64,000 nucleotides of DNA from Mucilaginibacter sp. OK098 (GCF_900142915.1 NZ_FRCM01000005.1:434001-498000), one strand, 5' to 3'. Positions 33,903 through 42,580 are shown, counted from the stretch's first letter. The notes: generated from the sequence alone by a model not told the origin. Program-made: numbers and translations.

Positions 33903-34790
33903 ATGAGCCAGATCAACAAAGAAGACATTAAACAGGAAGTGTTTGACCTGTATGATGACTATGCACACAACCGGCTTGACCGGCGTGCATTTGTGCAAAA
34001 GCTATCTCTTTACGCAGTTGGCGGGTTAACTGTACCCGCACTCATGAGTTTCCTGATGCCCGATTACAAGGGGAACGTGCAGATCAGGCCGGATGATCCC
34101 CGCTTAAAATCGGAATATATCAACTATTCCTCACCAAAAGGCGGTGGAACCATCAAAGGATTGCTCTCAAAACCTATAGATGCTAAAACGAAACTTGGAG
34201 GCATAGTTGTAGTTCATGAAAACCGGGGCTTGAACCCTTATATTGAAGATGTGGCCAGGAGAGCCGCACTTGCAGGATTTATTTCGCTTGCGCCCGATGC
34301 CCTTACACCCCTGGGCGGTTACCCGGGCAATGATGACGCAGGACGTGACCTGCAAAGTAAACGGGACAAAGGCGAAATGGAGGAAGATTTTATAGATGCA
34401 TTCAATTACCTTAAAAACCACCCGGACTGTAATGGCAAGGTAGGCGTTGTGGGTTTTTGTTTTGGCGGTGGCATAGCCAACATGATGGCCGTCCGCATAC
34501 CGGAGCTGGCTGCAGCCGTACCTTTTTATGGCGCTCAGCCAGCTGCCAGCGACGTGCCTAAAATTAAAGCTCCCTTAATGCTGCACTATGCATCGCTTGA
34601 TACCAGGATCACCGGTGGCTGGCCGGCCTACGAAGCGGCTTTAAAAGAGAATGGCAAAAAATACCAGGCGTTTATTTACGAAAACGTAAACCATGGCTTC
34701 CACAACGATACAACACCCCGTTATGACAAGGCCGCCGCAGAACTTGCCTGGAAACGCACTATTGATTTTTTTAAGGAGAATTTGAAATAG
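33903..34790 (+). CDS. Dienelactone-hydrolase-family protein with Tat-type leader
   Basis: Start at ATG 33903 (MSQINKEDIKQEV); an extension to 33783 is not needed. The 295-residue protein has a twin-arginine motif DRRAFVQKL before a hydrophobic stretch (LYAVGGLTVPALMSFLM), so export through Tat is likely. The dienelactone hydrolase domain follows: VVVHENRGLNPYIEDVARR, the nucleophile elbow GFCFGGG with Cys186, an acid in YASLDTRITG and the base in NVNHGFHND. It acts on esters or lactones; the natural substrate is unknown. Confidence 0.91.
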   Translation: MSQINKEDIKQEVFDLYDDYAHNRLDRRAFVQKLSLYAVGGLTVPALMSFLMPDYKGNVQIRPDDPRLKSEYINYSSPKGGGTIKGLLSKPIDAKTKLGGIVVVHENRGLNPYIEDVARRAALAGFISLAPDALTPLGGYPGNDDAGRDLQSKRDKGEMEEDFIDAFNYLKNHPDCNGKVGVVGFCFGGGIANMMAVRIPELAAAVPFYGAQPAASDVPKIKAPLMLHYASLDTRITGGWPAYEAALKENGKKYQAFIYENVNHGFHNDTTPRYDKAAAELAWKRTIDFFKENLK

Positions 34791-34847
34791 GGTGCTCACA
34801 TACAGTCTACTACGGTTCTGGTTGCAAAATAAAGTTCGTCGGTTCCT

Positions 34848-34988
34848 GTCCCCGCAGGGTCTCGCATCGCGGACCCTGCGAGGACGGAAGGGACAGGCGG
34901 GAGTGATGGCTGGTCATTGGACGGCGAGTTATTACACACTATTGGCGCGATACATCGCAGGGTCCGCGATGCGAGACCCTGCGGGGAC
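34848..34988. repeat. Pair of opposed 34-base hairpin repeats
   Basis: The 34 bases at 34848-34881 (beginning GTCCCCGCAGGGTC) recur as an exact reverse complement at 34955-34988. Each arm is also a hairpin in itself (CGCAGGGTC with GACCCTGCG around a ten-base loop). The 73 bases between them are unrelated. The block fills the space between the convergent dienelactone hydrolase and SGNH genes. It looks like a REP-pair or a small non-autonomous element. Confidence 0.8.
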
Positions 34989-35046
34989 GGTAATGTTAAC
35001 ATTAAACTATGTTAACCATATAAACCCACTTTTTTTGTTATTTGTT

Positions 35047-35727
35047 TCACAAATATCCCATCTTCCTGAGGTATGCCACCCAAATATCATAAGCCGGTGG
35101 TTTAATATGCAGCCCTTCGTAGGTGTATTCGCTGTTCAGCCGACCGTCAGTATCGGCAAACAGGTGAAAGATGTCTATATAAGTATAGTTGCCTGCTGCT
35201 GCATTGGCCTGCAGCAACTTATTGAGGGCCAGTACATGTTCTTCCTTATCATAATGCTGCGGGAAGTTTTTTATGGTTGAATTAACAGGCAGTACGCTTT
35301 GGACATAAATATGAGTTTGCGGGCATTTGGCATGTATTTCCTTTACTATTTTGAGATCATTGTCCGCGATCACTGCATCCGGGATGTCCTTGCCAATGTC
35401 GTTAATACCAATCAGCAGGAAAACCTTTGAGGGCTGTCGGTCGGTAATATCCTTAAGGCGTTTTAAAACCCCGTAAGTAATGTCGCCCCCTATGCCCCGG
35501 TTGATAACGGTTGTGTCGCCTGTGGCCTTTTTCCAGTCGCCCATTTCGGTAATGCTGTTGCCCAGAAAAATGATCCTGCCCGTTACTATCGGCTCTTTTG
35601 CAAATTGGGCCAAACGCTGCGGGGTGTGTTCGGGGATAAAGGGTATGGTGTCATACACCCGTTGATTGGTAACAATTTGCGCCTGTACAGCCAGCGGGAA
35701 CAACAGGACAAAGAGGAGGTACTTCAT
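35047..35727 (-). CDS. Secreted SGNH/GDSL-type esterase
   Basis: This 226-residue protein has a signal peptide (MKYLLFVLLFPLAVQAQ). All four SGNH blocks are present: GNSITEMGDW with the catalytic Ser, NRGIGGD with Gly, LLIGINDIGKD with Asn, and YEGLHIKPPAYDIW with His. The family removes acyl groups from sugars or lipids, often carbohydrate-bound acetyl groups. No sugar-binding module is attached. It is monocistronic. Confidence 0.92.
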   Translation of the reverse strand: MKYLLFVLLFPLAVQAQIVTNQRVYDTIPFIPEHTPQRLAQFAKEPIVTGRIIFLGNSITEMGDWKKATGDTTVINRGIGGDITYGVLKRLKDITDRQPSKVFLLIGINDIGKDIPDAVIADNDLKIVKEIHAKCPQTHIYVQSVLPVNSTIKNFPQHYDKEEHVLALNKLLQANAAAGNYTYIDIFHLFADTDGRLNSEYTYEGLHIKPPAYDIWVAYLRKMGYL

Positions 35728-35905
35728 AATTTTAATTTAATAAATAAATATAGCGAGCCTGGCATAAAAATGACGGCGAATAATAAAATAATTGTACTGC
35801 TAGATCTAGACCCGAACCGCTTAATGCATAACTTGCAAATATTCGCTAACATTTATGAGTTGGTTCAACCGGCGAGTTGGCTGCCATTTTGTGAAAATGT
35901 TATGT

Positions 35906-36313
35906 TTACTTTATCACCTCACTCACCAAAATGACAGGACTGATATTGGTATAATTTGAAAAATCCGCACGAATGGCGTCTCTATTCGGTCCGATAGCCG
36001 TTTGATAGTCGCTTAGGCTTTTTACATAAAATGTGCCAATGGCCATAAAAGGCAGTGGTTGGTTAGGAATACCACTGGCAAGCCCTTTTTCAATGGTGTA
36101 TTTAATCAAATTTGATCCTAAAAACGCTGCTACCATAGGCATGTGCTTACTTTCATAATACTCCATATTAAAGGTTTTACCTTCGGCATAAGGGTACATG
36201 ATGGATACTTTAATTAAGCCTTTTTCAACAACAGCCATGTTCTGCTTTTCTTGACTAAACGCGGTAAAACAAGCAGATAAAAGTAAAAACGATACAATTA
36301 GTTTAAATTTCAT
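35906..36313 (-). CDS. Exported EthD-family protein
   Basis: A 135-residue protein with a signal peptide (MKFKLIVSFLLLSACFTAFSQ) and an EthD/dimeric alpha-beta barrel: IKVSIMYPYAEGKTFNMEYY, the conserved SKHMPMV turn, then FMAIGTFYVKS and the final strand VILVSEV. EthD-type proteins bind hydrophobic ligands or have small isomerase-like roles. It is divergent from a truncated LysR gene, which probably once controlled it. Confidence 0.82.
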   Translation of the reverse strand: MKFKLIVSFLLLSACFTAFSQEKQNMAVVEKGLIKVSIMYPYAEGKTFNMEYYESKHMPMVAAFLGSNLIKYTIEKGLASGIPNQPLPFMAIGTFYVKSLSDYQTAIGPNRDAIRADFSNYTNISPVILVSEVIK

Positions 36314-36435
36314 AATTAAGTTTTTTAACTGATAAAATGTTCAATTTGAGTATTATTACGCAAATATTAAAATATTGCCTTTATTCGCAAAACGTTATTT
36401 TCTATGAAAACAATCGAAAAAACCGATTTAGAAAT

Positions 36436-36591
36436 ATGGAATTAAGACAACTCAAATATTTTTTGAAAGCCAAAGAGCTATTAAATTTTACGGAAGCTGC
36501 AAGAGCTTTGAATATCAGCCAAAGTACTTTATCACAGCAAATTAAGCAACTGGAAGATGAATTAAATGTTCCCGCTGTCCGAAGTTTCTAA
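36436..36591 (+). pseudogene. LysR-type regulator gene cut after the DNA-binding domain
   Basis: The reading frame gives 51 residues. The first 46 (MELRQLKYFLKAKELLNFT, then ARALNISQSTLSQQIKQLED and ELNVP) are a normal LysR winged helix that would continue into the wing and an effector domain of about 240 more residues. Instead the sequence changes at about 36572 into tail repeat copy B, and the frame stops within it. The missing part is not found further along in the window. A free DNA-binding fragment could still be made but is unlikely to be a functional regulator. Confidence 0.85.
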
Positions 36592-36612
36592 CTTCAGACC
36601 ACTATGTCTGTA
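36572..36612 (-). repeat. Stable-RNA tail repeat, copy B
   Basis: CCGCTGTCCGAAGTTT, then AACTTCAGA and CTATGTCTGTAA. It is the left-most of the two copies that border the 36.6-44.0 kb segment, and its outer edge coincides with the break in the LysR gene. Confidence 0.7.
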
Positions 36613-36632
36613 ACTCTGACTACCTCAAACGC

Positions 36633-36664
36633 AAAAAAGCCTCTAACTTTCGTTAAAGGCTTTC
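36633..36664 (-). terminator. Terminator of the first initiator tRNA
   Basis: AAAGCCTCTAAC pairs with GTTAAAGGCTTT with one mismatch around a four-base loop; read on the minus strand it is followed by a T-rich run. It lies about 11 bases beyond the tRNA 3' end. Confidence 0.75.
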
Positions 36665-36675
36665 TTTTCTCTTTG

Positions 36676-36748
<73 letters not shown>

Positions 36749-36823
36749 CTATTTTTTGTTGGGGCTGCAAATGTATGATAAGTTTTGGCATGTGTTGCCT
36801 AAAAAGAAAACCTGGTTATTGCT

Positions 36824-37726
36824 TTAATAATAATTAATATCCGCTATAGCTTTCTCCATATAATGCTTGATGAACCATTTAAGCGCTGGATTTTGGTTTG
36901 CTTGTTTATAAGCCAATACCACTTCGGTGTTAACTGGTATATTTTCTAATTCTATAAATGATACATTTAAGTAACTATATTGTTGCCTGAGCGAATAAGG
37001 CAAAATAGATACACCTAGGCCGGCTTCAATCAATTGTAGTATCGAATGCACATTGTTAGCTTCGTGTACAATCTCGGGGTTAAAACCCATCCTTCCGCAT
37101 ATTTCAACGAGTTTGTCGTTATAATGAGGTGCGAAATCCTTGCTAAAAAATATAAACGGACTATTTTTAATATAGGCGGCGAGTTCTTCCTGCTGCTTAA
37201 ACCTGGTTTTAACTAAAGGGATAACCACCATGAAAGGATCAAAGAAAAGTGTTTGCACTTTTAATTGGGTTGAATGTACAGGTGCACGCAGGATCCCCAC
37301 ATCTAGGCTGCCCTGTTCAAGCGCTTTTATCTGCATCAGCGTCGGGATCTCAAACAAATTTGTTTTAATATAGGGAAACACATCGCGCATAGCTATTAAA
37401 ACATCGGCAAGGTGCGATTGATATACAGAACTAATGTAGCCGATCTTTAATTCGCTGCTTTCGCTTTTATGAATTTGTTTAACAATGCTTTTACTTTCTT
37501 CAAGGCGCGCAAAAATGGCATCCACTTCGGCTGCAAAATATTTGCCTGCGTCGGTAAGGTTTACCCGCTTATTTTTTCGTGTAAATAACAGTACGCCCAA
37601 TTCATTCTCCAGCTCTTTTATTTGCCGGCTTAAGGGCGGTTGAGAAATAAAAAGCTTTAATGCGGCGTTTCGGAAATGTAATTGCTCGGCAACTGTTTTA
37701 AAGTATAAAAGATGTCTTAGTTCCAT
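36824..37726 (-). CDS. LysR-family transcription regulator
   Basis: This full-length 300-residue LysR protein has a winged helix (HLLYFKTVAEQLHFRNAALK, then SQPPLSRQIKELENELG) and a two-lobe effector domain (from about 90, LKIGYISSVYQSHLADVL). It is divergent from a methyltransferase gene; the shared 84-base gap contains a LysR-type palindrome (37737-37751), so it probably controls that gene and itself. The ligand is unknown. Confidence 0.93.
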   Translation of the reverse strand: MELRHLLYFKTVAEQLHFRNAALKLFISQPPLSRQIKELENELGVLLFTRKNKRVNLTDAGKYFAAEVDAIFARLEESKSIVKQIHKSESSELKIGYISSVYQSHLADVLIAMRDVFPYIKTNLFEIPTLMQIKALEQGSLDVGILRAPVHSTQLKVQTLFFDPFMVVIPLVKTRFKQQEELAAYIKNSPFIFFSKDFAPHYNDKLVEICGRMGFNPEIVHEANNVHSILQLIEAGLGVSILPYSLRQQYSYLNVSFIELENIPVNTEVVLAYKQANQNPALKWFIKHYMEKAIADINYY

Positions 37727-37736
37727 ACCTATAAAG

Positions 37737-37751
37737 TATCAATAGTTGATA
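37737..37751. promoter_or_regulatory. LysR-type palindromic site
   Basis: TATCAA-TAG-TTGATA is a perfect interrupted palindrome with the T-N11-A form typical of LysR boxes; a further TTGATA half-site follows at 37755-37760. It lies 11 bases upstream of the LysR start in the divergent gap. Confidence 0.55.
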
Positions 37752-37810
37752 AAATTGATATTTTTCAAATATGAATAAACCAGGTAACTTCGACAAATCA
37801 AAATTTAAGT

Positions 37811-38533
37811 ATGACAACGGATTATTCAAAAAAGGCAACAAATCAACAGATCAGGGAGAGATTTGACAACGACACTGAACGGTTTTCCAACCTCGAAACC
37901 GGCCAGCAAACCACTATTGATGCGCCGTTAACCATGGAGTTATGCACTGAAGCTGCAAAGTATACTAACCCGTATGCCACGCAGCTGCTTGACATAGGCT
38001 GCGGCGCAGGTAATTACACCTTGAAAATGTTGAGTAAGATTCCGAACCTAAACTGCGTTCTGAATGATTTGAGCATGCCGATGTTGCAAAAAGCCCAGGA
38101 AAGGATTGTGCCACAAACAGAGGGTACTATAACTTTAATTCAGGACGATATGCGAAACTTGAACTTGGCTGACAATCATTTTGATATTATTCTTGCTGCA
38201 GCCACCCTGCATCATTTGCGCGATGACGACGACTGGGAATTAATGTTTAATAAAATTTATAAAGCGCTAAAACCGGGAGGAAGCTTTTGGGTGTCAGACC
38301 TTATATCACATGACTCTGAAATGATCAAAAGGCTATTTGAAGATAAATACGGTAATTATTTAGAGAGTCTCGGGGGCCGCGAATATCGTCAGAAAGTATT
38401 TGACTATGTAAATTATGAGGACACCCCACGCTCACTCAATTACCAGCTTGAGTTGCTTGCAAAAGTTGGATTTAGGAGCATAGAGGTATTACATAAAAAC
38501 TCGTGCTTTGCTGCATTTGGAGCAATAAAATAG
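37811..38533 (+). CDS. Class I SAM-dependent methyltransferase
   Basis: This 240-residue enzyme has the SAM-binding motif I LLDIGCGAGNYTLKML (about 58-73), an acidic residue after strand 2 (CVLNDLS), the QDDMRNLNL motif and the AATLHHLRDDD motif, in the order of UbiE/Tam-like small-molecule methyltransferases. The N-terminal 50 residues are a helical lid. The substrate is unknown. It is divergent from the LysR gene and followed by a strong terminator. Confidence 0.9.
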   Translation: MTTDYSKKATNQQIRERFDNDTERFSNLETGQQTTIDAPLTMELCTEAAKYTNPYATQLLDIGCGAGNYTLKMLSKIPNLNCVLNDLSMPMLQKAQERIVPQTEGTITLIQDDMRNLNLADNHFDIILAAATLHHLRDDDDWELMFNKIYKALKPGGSFWVSDLISHDSEMIKRLFEDKYGNYLESLGGREYRQKVFDYVNYEDTPRSLNYQLELLAKVGFRSIEVLHKNSCFAAFGAIK

Positions 38534-38579
38534 AGCGCCAGCCCCGGTTTATAATCCAGGACTACTGCAGATTTTCAAT

Positions 38580-38610
38580 GCGGCCTTTATTTTCTTGAAA
38601 TAAAGGCCGC
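38580..38610. terminator. Strong terminator after the methyltransferase
   Basis: A perfect 13-base stem (GCGGCCTTTATTT with AAATAAAGGCCGC) around TCTTG. It lies in the 310-base convergent gap 38534-38843; the remaining bases there show no gene or repeat I can support. Confidence 0.8.
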
Positions 38611-38843
38611 TATAACAGCACATCTTAATCTATATGCCTATGGGCTTGAGCCTAAAATTCCCCGAAAAAACAAGACAGTTTTCAACCAGGGTATCGTTAA
38701 TTCTTTATCAATTTTCCTGATTAATGTCTCGTTATCAGTTTCCCTTGTTCTCTTTTACCTGGTGGAAAGGATTGACTTATTTTTTATTTCGATCCATGCA
38801 AGTTTGTGTATCGTCTGATATAGTTATTTCACATGAATACGCT

Positions 38844-39833
38844 TTATTGAACGGCATCTTTATTGTATTTGCTTCTGTACTCCAGGGGTGAAATGCCCGT
38901 GATTTTGCGGAAAACCTCGCGGAATGCCTTTACATCAGAATAACCTACCTCATACATTACTTCGTTAACGGTTTTGCGGCTGGTCTCTAATGCTTTTTTT
39001 GCAGATTCAATTTTTACCCTTTGCGCATATTCAATAGGGGTATTGCCGGTAGCTTTAATAAACCTCCTGTCAAAATTCCGCCTGCCGATGGAAAATTTAG
39101 CAGACAACTCATCCACTGATATTTTTTCGTTTAACTGGCTTTCTATATAAATCTGTGCCTGCTCTACCATTGTATCCCCATGGAGTTTTTGCCCGGTGAA
39201 AATGGCAAATGCGGACTGCCTGTTCCTGTCCAACTCAATCTGGAAAATTTTGGAGCAATAGATGGCCGTTTGCCGGTCGTAATATTTCTCCACTAAAAAA
39301 ACCATCAGATTGAGAAAGGAATAAGCCCCGCCGTTAGTATAAATACCTTTTTCGTCGGTAATCAGTTGGTCCTCTTTTAAATTCACCTTCGGGAACTGCT
39401 GCCGGAAAGCATCCGCATGGGCCCAATGGGTGGAACAGTTGCGGCCATCCAGTAAACCCGAGGAAGCCAGCATAAATGCACCGGAACAGATACTGGCTAC
39501 TTCCGCACCGTCTTTGTATTGTTTTTTGATCCAATCAATCAACACTGCGTTTTCCTGTCCGGCTTTTTGATAAAAAGGAACTGACGAAGGAATAACAATG
39601 AGGTCGGTTTTCGCTATCGACGAAATATCAACCTGGGGTTTCACGGTGAACATGCCGCCATACATTTCTTTTTTTTCAACGCTTCCGGCTAGTTGAACCG
39701 TGAACAGGTCTTTTTTACCGGTGCTGCGGCGGTAACTATTAGCGGCTGCAATTATTTCAAAGGTACCGGCTATACAGGCCACCGTGCTGAAGTTACTTTG
39801 TTCACCCGGGAATATAATCGTGAGATGCTTCAT
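38844..39833 (-). CDS. GlxA-type AraC-family regulator (DJ-1/PfpI plus HTH)
   Basis: Start at ATG 39833 (MKHLTIIFPGEQSNFSTVAC) rather than 39851. The 329-residue protein joins a DJ-1/PfpI-like domain (about 1-190, with the nucleophile-elbow region VASICSGAFMLASSGLLDGR) to an AraC double helix-turn-helix (about 225-320, ISVDELSAKFSIGRRNFDRR and VMYEVGYSDVKAFREVF). GlxA-type proteins are activators responding to small metabolites. It is divergent from the SDR/SRPBCC operon, which it may control. Confidence 0.92.
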   Translation of the reverse strand: MKHLTIIFPGEQSNFSTVACIAGTFEIIAAANSYRRSTGKKDLFTVQLAGSVEKKEMYGGMFTVKPQVDISSIAKTDLIVIPSSVPFYQKAGQENAVLIDWIKKQYKDGAEVASICSGAFMLASSGLLDGRNCSTHWAHADAFRQQFPKVNLKEDQLITDEKGIYTNGGAYSFLNLMVFLVEKYYDRQTAIYCSKIFQIELDRNRQSAFAIFTGQKLHGDTMVEQAQIYIESQLNEKISVDELSAKFSIGRRNFDRRFIKATGNTPIEYAQRVKIESAKKALETSRKTVNEVMYEVGYSDVKAFREVFRKITGISPLEYRSKYNKDAVQ

Positions 39834-39940
39834 CTGGTTTAATTTTATCAAAGATAGTAGTTATCGGTGTCCAAATCAACCCACTATAAAGTCTATTTAG
39901 CACCCTTACAAAAACGATTTTAGACAATACTTTTGATAAT

Positions 39941-40729
39941 ATGAAGCGACTAGAAAATAAAGTTGCCGTTGTTTATGGAGACGGCGCGATAGGAGGGGCT
40001 ATCGCGAAGGCCTTTGCCCGGGAAGGTGCACAGGTTTTTTTAACGGGGCGTACCGCTTCTAAGCGTGATGCCATAGCTGATGAAATTAGAAATCTTGGAG
40101 GGGTTGTTACCACAACTCAACTCGACGCATTGGATGAGGAGGCAGTAAATGCACACATGGTAATGTTGATGAAGCAAGCCGGCAAAATCGATATTTCGTT
40201 CAACGCAATAGGGATACCGCAAAAAGGTATTCAAGGTATCCCGCTGACAGAGCTTGTTACCGATGCTTTTTTTCTTCCCATCAGCATTTACACACGGTCT
40301 CATTTTATAACAGCGAAGGCTGCGGCCCGTGTAATGAGTAAGCAGGGTAATGGTGTAATACTTATGCATACGCCAAATGCCAGCCGGATCAGCCCACCCT
40401 TTGTGGGCGGGATGGTGCCCGCCTGGTCGGCATTAGAAGCACTTTGCCGGTCACTCTCTGTAGAATGCGGACCTCAAGGAGTTAGAGCAGCCTGCATGCA
40501 GACAACAGGCATTCCCGAAACGCCATTAATCGGTGAGGTATGGGAAATACAAGGGAAATCACACGGGATAACTTACGAGCAATTCCACAGTGTTATGGAG
40601 GGCATGACCCATCGCGGGCGTTTGACTTCCCTGGCAGAACTTACCAACGCTGCTGTGTTTGTAGCTTCGGACGAAGGAAGCGCAATGACCGGTACAATTG
40701 TCAACTTAACGGCGGGAATGATCATATGA
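39941..40729 (+). CDS. SDR-fold protein lacking the catalytic Tyr and Lys
   Basis: The 262-residue protein has a Rossmann fold with VAVVYGDGAIGGAIAKAFA, a modified glycine-rich loop, and TGRTASKR as the cofactor-selecting loop (NADP-like Arg). Where active short-chain dehydrogenases have Tyr-x-x-x-Lys, this one reads MVPAWSALEALCRSL, so Tyr and Lys are replaced by Met and Trp. It may bind nucleotide without being a normal reductase, or use other residues. It is the first gene of a tight plus-strand operon. Confidence 0.85.
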   Translation: MKRLENKVAVVYGDGAIGGAIAKAFAREGAQVFLTGRTASKRDAIADEIRNLGGVVTTTQLDALDEEAVNAHMVMLMKQAGKIDISFNAIGIPQKGIQGIPLTELVTDAFFLPISIYTRSHFITAKAAARVMSKQGNGVILMHTPNASRISPPFVGGMVPAWSALEALCRSLSVECGPQGVRAACMQTTGIPETPLIGEVWEIQGKSHGITYEQFHSVMEGMTHRGRLTSLAELTNAAVFVASDEGSAMTGTIVNLTAGMII

Positions 40730-40782
40730 AACTTTTAATCATTTGTCTAACTACGATAGTAAACCTATCAAATTTAAAAACT

Positions 40783-41274
40783 ATGTCAAAGCAAGATTAC
40801 ACCACTACATTCCAGGTAGACCAGAGCCCGGAGCAAGTATTTGAAGCCATCAACAATGTTAGGGGCTGGTGGTCGGAGCAAATAGAGGGCCCGACTGATA
40901 AGTTGAACGCCGAGTTCAATTATCACTATAAAGATGTGCACCGCTGCAAATTGAAAATTATCGAATTTATTCCCGGCAAGAAGGTTGTTTGGCTGGTTTT
41001 GGAGAATAAATTTGATTTTACCAAAGACAAAGCAGAGTGGACGGGCACAAAAATTAGTTTCGATATCTCTCAAAAGGACGGCAGAACGCAATTAGTGTTT
41101 ACACATATCGGTTTAGTGCCTGCTTATGAATGTTATCAGATATGCTCAGATGCCTGGGGCAACTATATTACCGGCAGCCTGAAAAGCCTTATTGAAACCG
41201 GCAAAGGCCAACCGAACCCTTATATCCCAGCCATCAATAGTGCAGAAGCATTGAAAGGAGGGCAGCATGAATAA
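40783..41274 (+). CDS. SRPBCC/AHSA1-domain protein, paralogue 1
   Basis: I place the start at ATG 40783 (MSKQDYTTTFQVDQSPEQVF); the ATG at 40726, overlapping the SDR stop, would add a hydrophobic leader and is a real alternative. The 163-residue product has the START-like AHSA1 pattern: helix after PEQVFEAINNVRGWW, strands around KIIEFIPGKKVVWLV, TRLQL-type strand then the final helix WGNYITGSLKSLIETGKG. Its close paralogue follows with an eight-base overlap. Confidence 0.88.
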   Translation: MSKQDYTTTFQVDQSPEQVFEAINNVRGWWSEQIEGPTDKLNAEFNYHYKDVHRCKLKIIEFIPGKKVVWLVLENKFDFTKDKAEWTGTKISFDISQKDGRTQLVFTHIGLVPAYECYQICSDAWGNYITGSLKSLIETGKGQPNPYIPAINSAEALKGGQHE

Positions 41275-41725
41275 GCAGGATTTCACAACCGGCTTCCTGG
41301 TTGATCAAACCCCAAAAGAAGTTTTTGAAGCGATTAACGACGTTCGCGGCTGGTGGACGGAAGGTGTAGAAGGCAACACCGAAAAGCTGAACGACGAATT
41401 TTTTGTACAGTTCTGGAATGTGCACTATAGTAAACAAAGGCTCATTGAAGTGGTGCCCTACAGCAAAATCGTTTGGCTAATCACAGAGAGTAAGCTCACT
41501 TTTATTGATGACGAAAGTGAATGGACCGGCACGCAGATAGTTTTCGATATCACTAAAAAAGGCGAGCAGACAGAGGTGCGTTTTACGCACATAGGCTTAG
41601 TGCCGCAAGGCGAGTGTTATAACGATTGTTCCAATGCCTGGACCGGTTATATCAATAACAGCCTGAAAAACCTGATAACCACAGGAAAAGGAAATCCGAC
41701 AACCAAAGAAGAATTAACTAAATAA
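41267..41725 (+). CDS. SRPBCC/AHSA1-domain protein, paralogue 2
   Basis: A 152-residue protein nearly colinear with the preceding gene: PKEVFEAINDVRGWW, VWLITESKLTF, DESEWTGTQIVFDI, and the end helix TGYINNSLKNLITTGKG. The two are best explained by tandem duplication followed by divergence in the surface strands. Both lack catalytic residues and would bind a hydrophobic ligand or a partner. It lies three bases before the next SDR gene. Confidence 0.9.
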   Translation: MNKQDFTTGFLVDQTPKEVFEAINDVRGWWTEGVEGNTEKLNDEFFVQFWNVHYSKQRLIEVVPYSKIVWLITESKLTFIDDESEWTGTQIVFDITKKGEQTEVRFTHIGLVPQGECYNDCSNAWTGYINNSLKNLITTGKGNPTTKEELTK

Positions 41726-41728
41726 ATC

Positions 41729-42439
41729 ATGAACATTACAAATAAAACGATATTAATCACCGGCACAAACCGTGGTATTGGCCAGGCACTGGTAACAGAA
41801 GCCCTTAACAGGGGCGCAAAACGAGTATATGCCGGAACGCGGGTTCTGCTAAAGCATCCGGATGCCCGGGTTATACCATTAATGCTGGATATCACCAACC
41901 CGGAGCAGATTCGACAAGCTGTTCAAGAGATTGCTTCACTGGATATGCTGATTAATAATGCAGGTATCGCATCGTTTGACAATCTCAGCGACCGAGAAGC
42001 GATTACGAAACATTTGGACGTTAACCTTTTCGGAACGTATGACCTGACGCAGGCATTTTTACCTTTGCTGATCGGCTCAGGCGGGGCCATTGTCAACATA
42101 TTATCTATAGTGTCTCTTGCCCCTTTACCGCCAATTGCTTCTTACTCCATCTCCAAGGCGGCTTTGTTCTCCATGACCCAATCCCTGCGCGCTTATATGA
42201 GCGGGAAAGGCGTAAATGTACATGCCGTTTTAACAGGACCTGTTGATACCGATATGAACCGCGGGTTTGATATTCCAAAGGCTTCGCGCGAATCGGCTGC
42301 GGAGGCCATTTTTGATGGTGTGGAACGGGGAGAAGAGGAAATCTTTCCTGAACCGATGTCGGCATCTATGGCGGAGAGCTGGCGCAATGGCTCGGTAAAA
42401 GCGATGGAACGCCAGAATGCCGCCTTTGTACATGGATAA
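41729..42439 (+). CDS. Short-chain dehydrogenase/reductase
   Basis: This 236-residue SDR is canonical: ILITGTNRGIGQALV for the cofactor loop, LINNAG, catalytic Ser in NILSIVSL and SYSISKAAL with Tyr and Lys in place. It is the last gene of the operon and contrasts with the first SDR, which lacks these residues. The substrate is unknown. Confidence 0.93.
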   Translation: MNITNKTILITGTNRGIGQALVTEALNRGAKRVYAGTRVLLKHPDARVIPLMLDITNPEQIRQAVQEIASLDMLINNAGIASFDNLSDREAITKHLDVNLFGTYDLTQAFLPLLIGSGGAIVNILSIVSLAPLPPIASYSISKAALFSMTQSLRAYMSGKGVNVHAVLTGPVDTDMNRGFDIPKASRESAAEAIFDGVERGEEEIFPEPMSASMAESWRNGSVKAMERQNAAFVHG

Positions 42440-42537
42440 AAAAAAGAACACCTAAATAGTAGTATTTTCTTAGGTAAACCGCATTATTCCAACCCAAGTT
42501 TGCCAGTCGGGGATATGATTCAACCTTCTATAAACAA

Positions 42538-42569
42538 AAAAGCCTCAAATCTTTCGACTTGAGGCTTTT
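42538..42569. terminator. GCCTCAA-type hairpin, copy 3
   Basis: AAAAGCCTCAA pairs with TTGAGGCTTTT; the core is identical to the copy at 14649-14678. It lies 98 bases after the SDR stop and only 11 bases before a tRNA-like remnant, matching the hairpin-then-tRNA spacing seen at 36633-36748. Confidence 0.75.
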
Positions 42570-42580
42570 GATTTGCTTTG

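Noticed and set aside
34792..35280. Plus-strand frame of about 160 codons after the dienelactone hydrolase
   Set aside because: It is open only through the opposed hairpin repeats and then runs antisense to the SGNH esterase gene.
35605..35934. Plus-strand frame of 109 codons
   Set aside because: It is largely antisense to the start of the SGNH gene and shows no domain.
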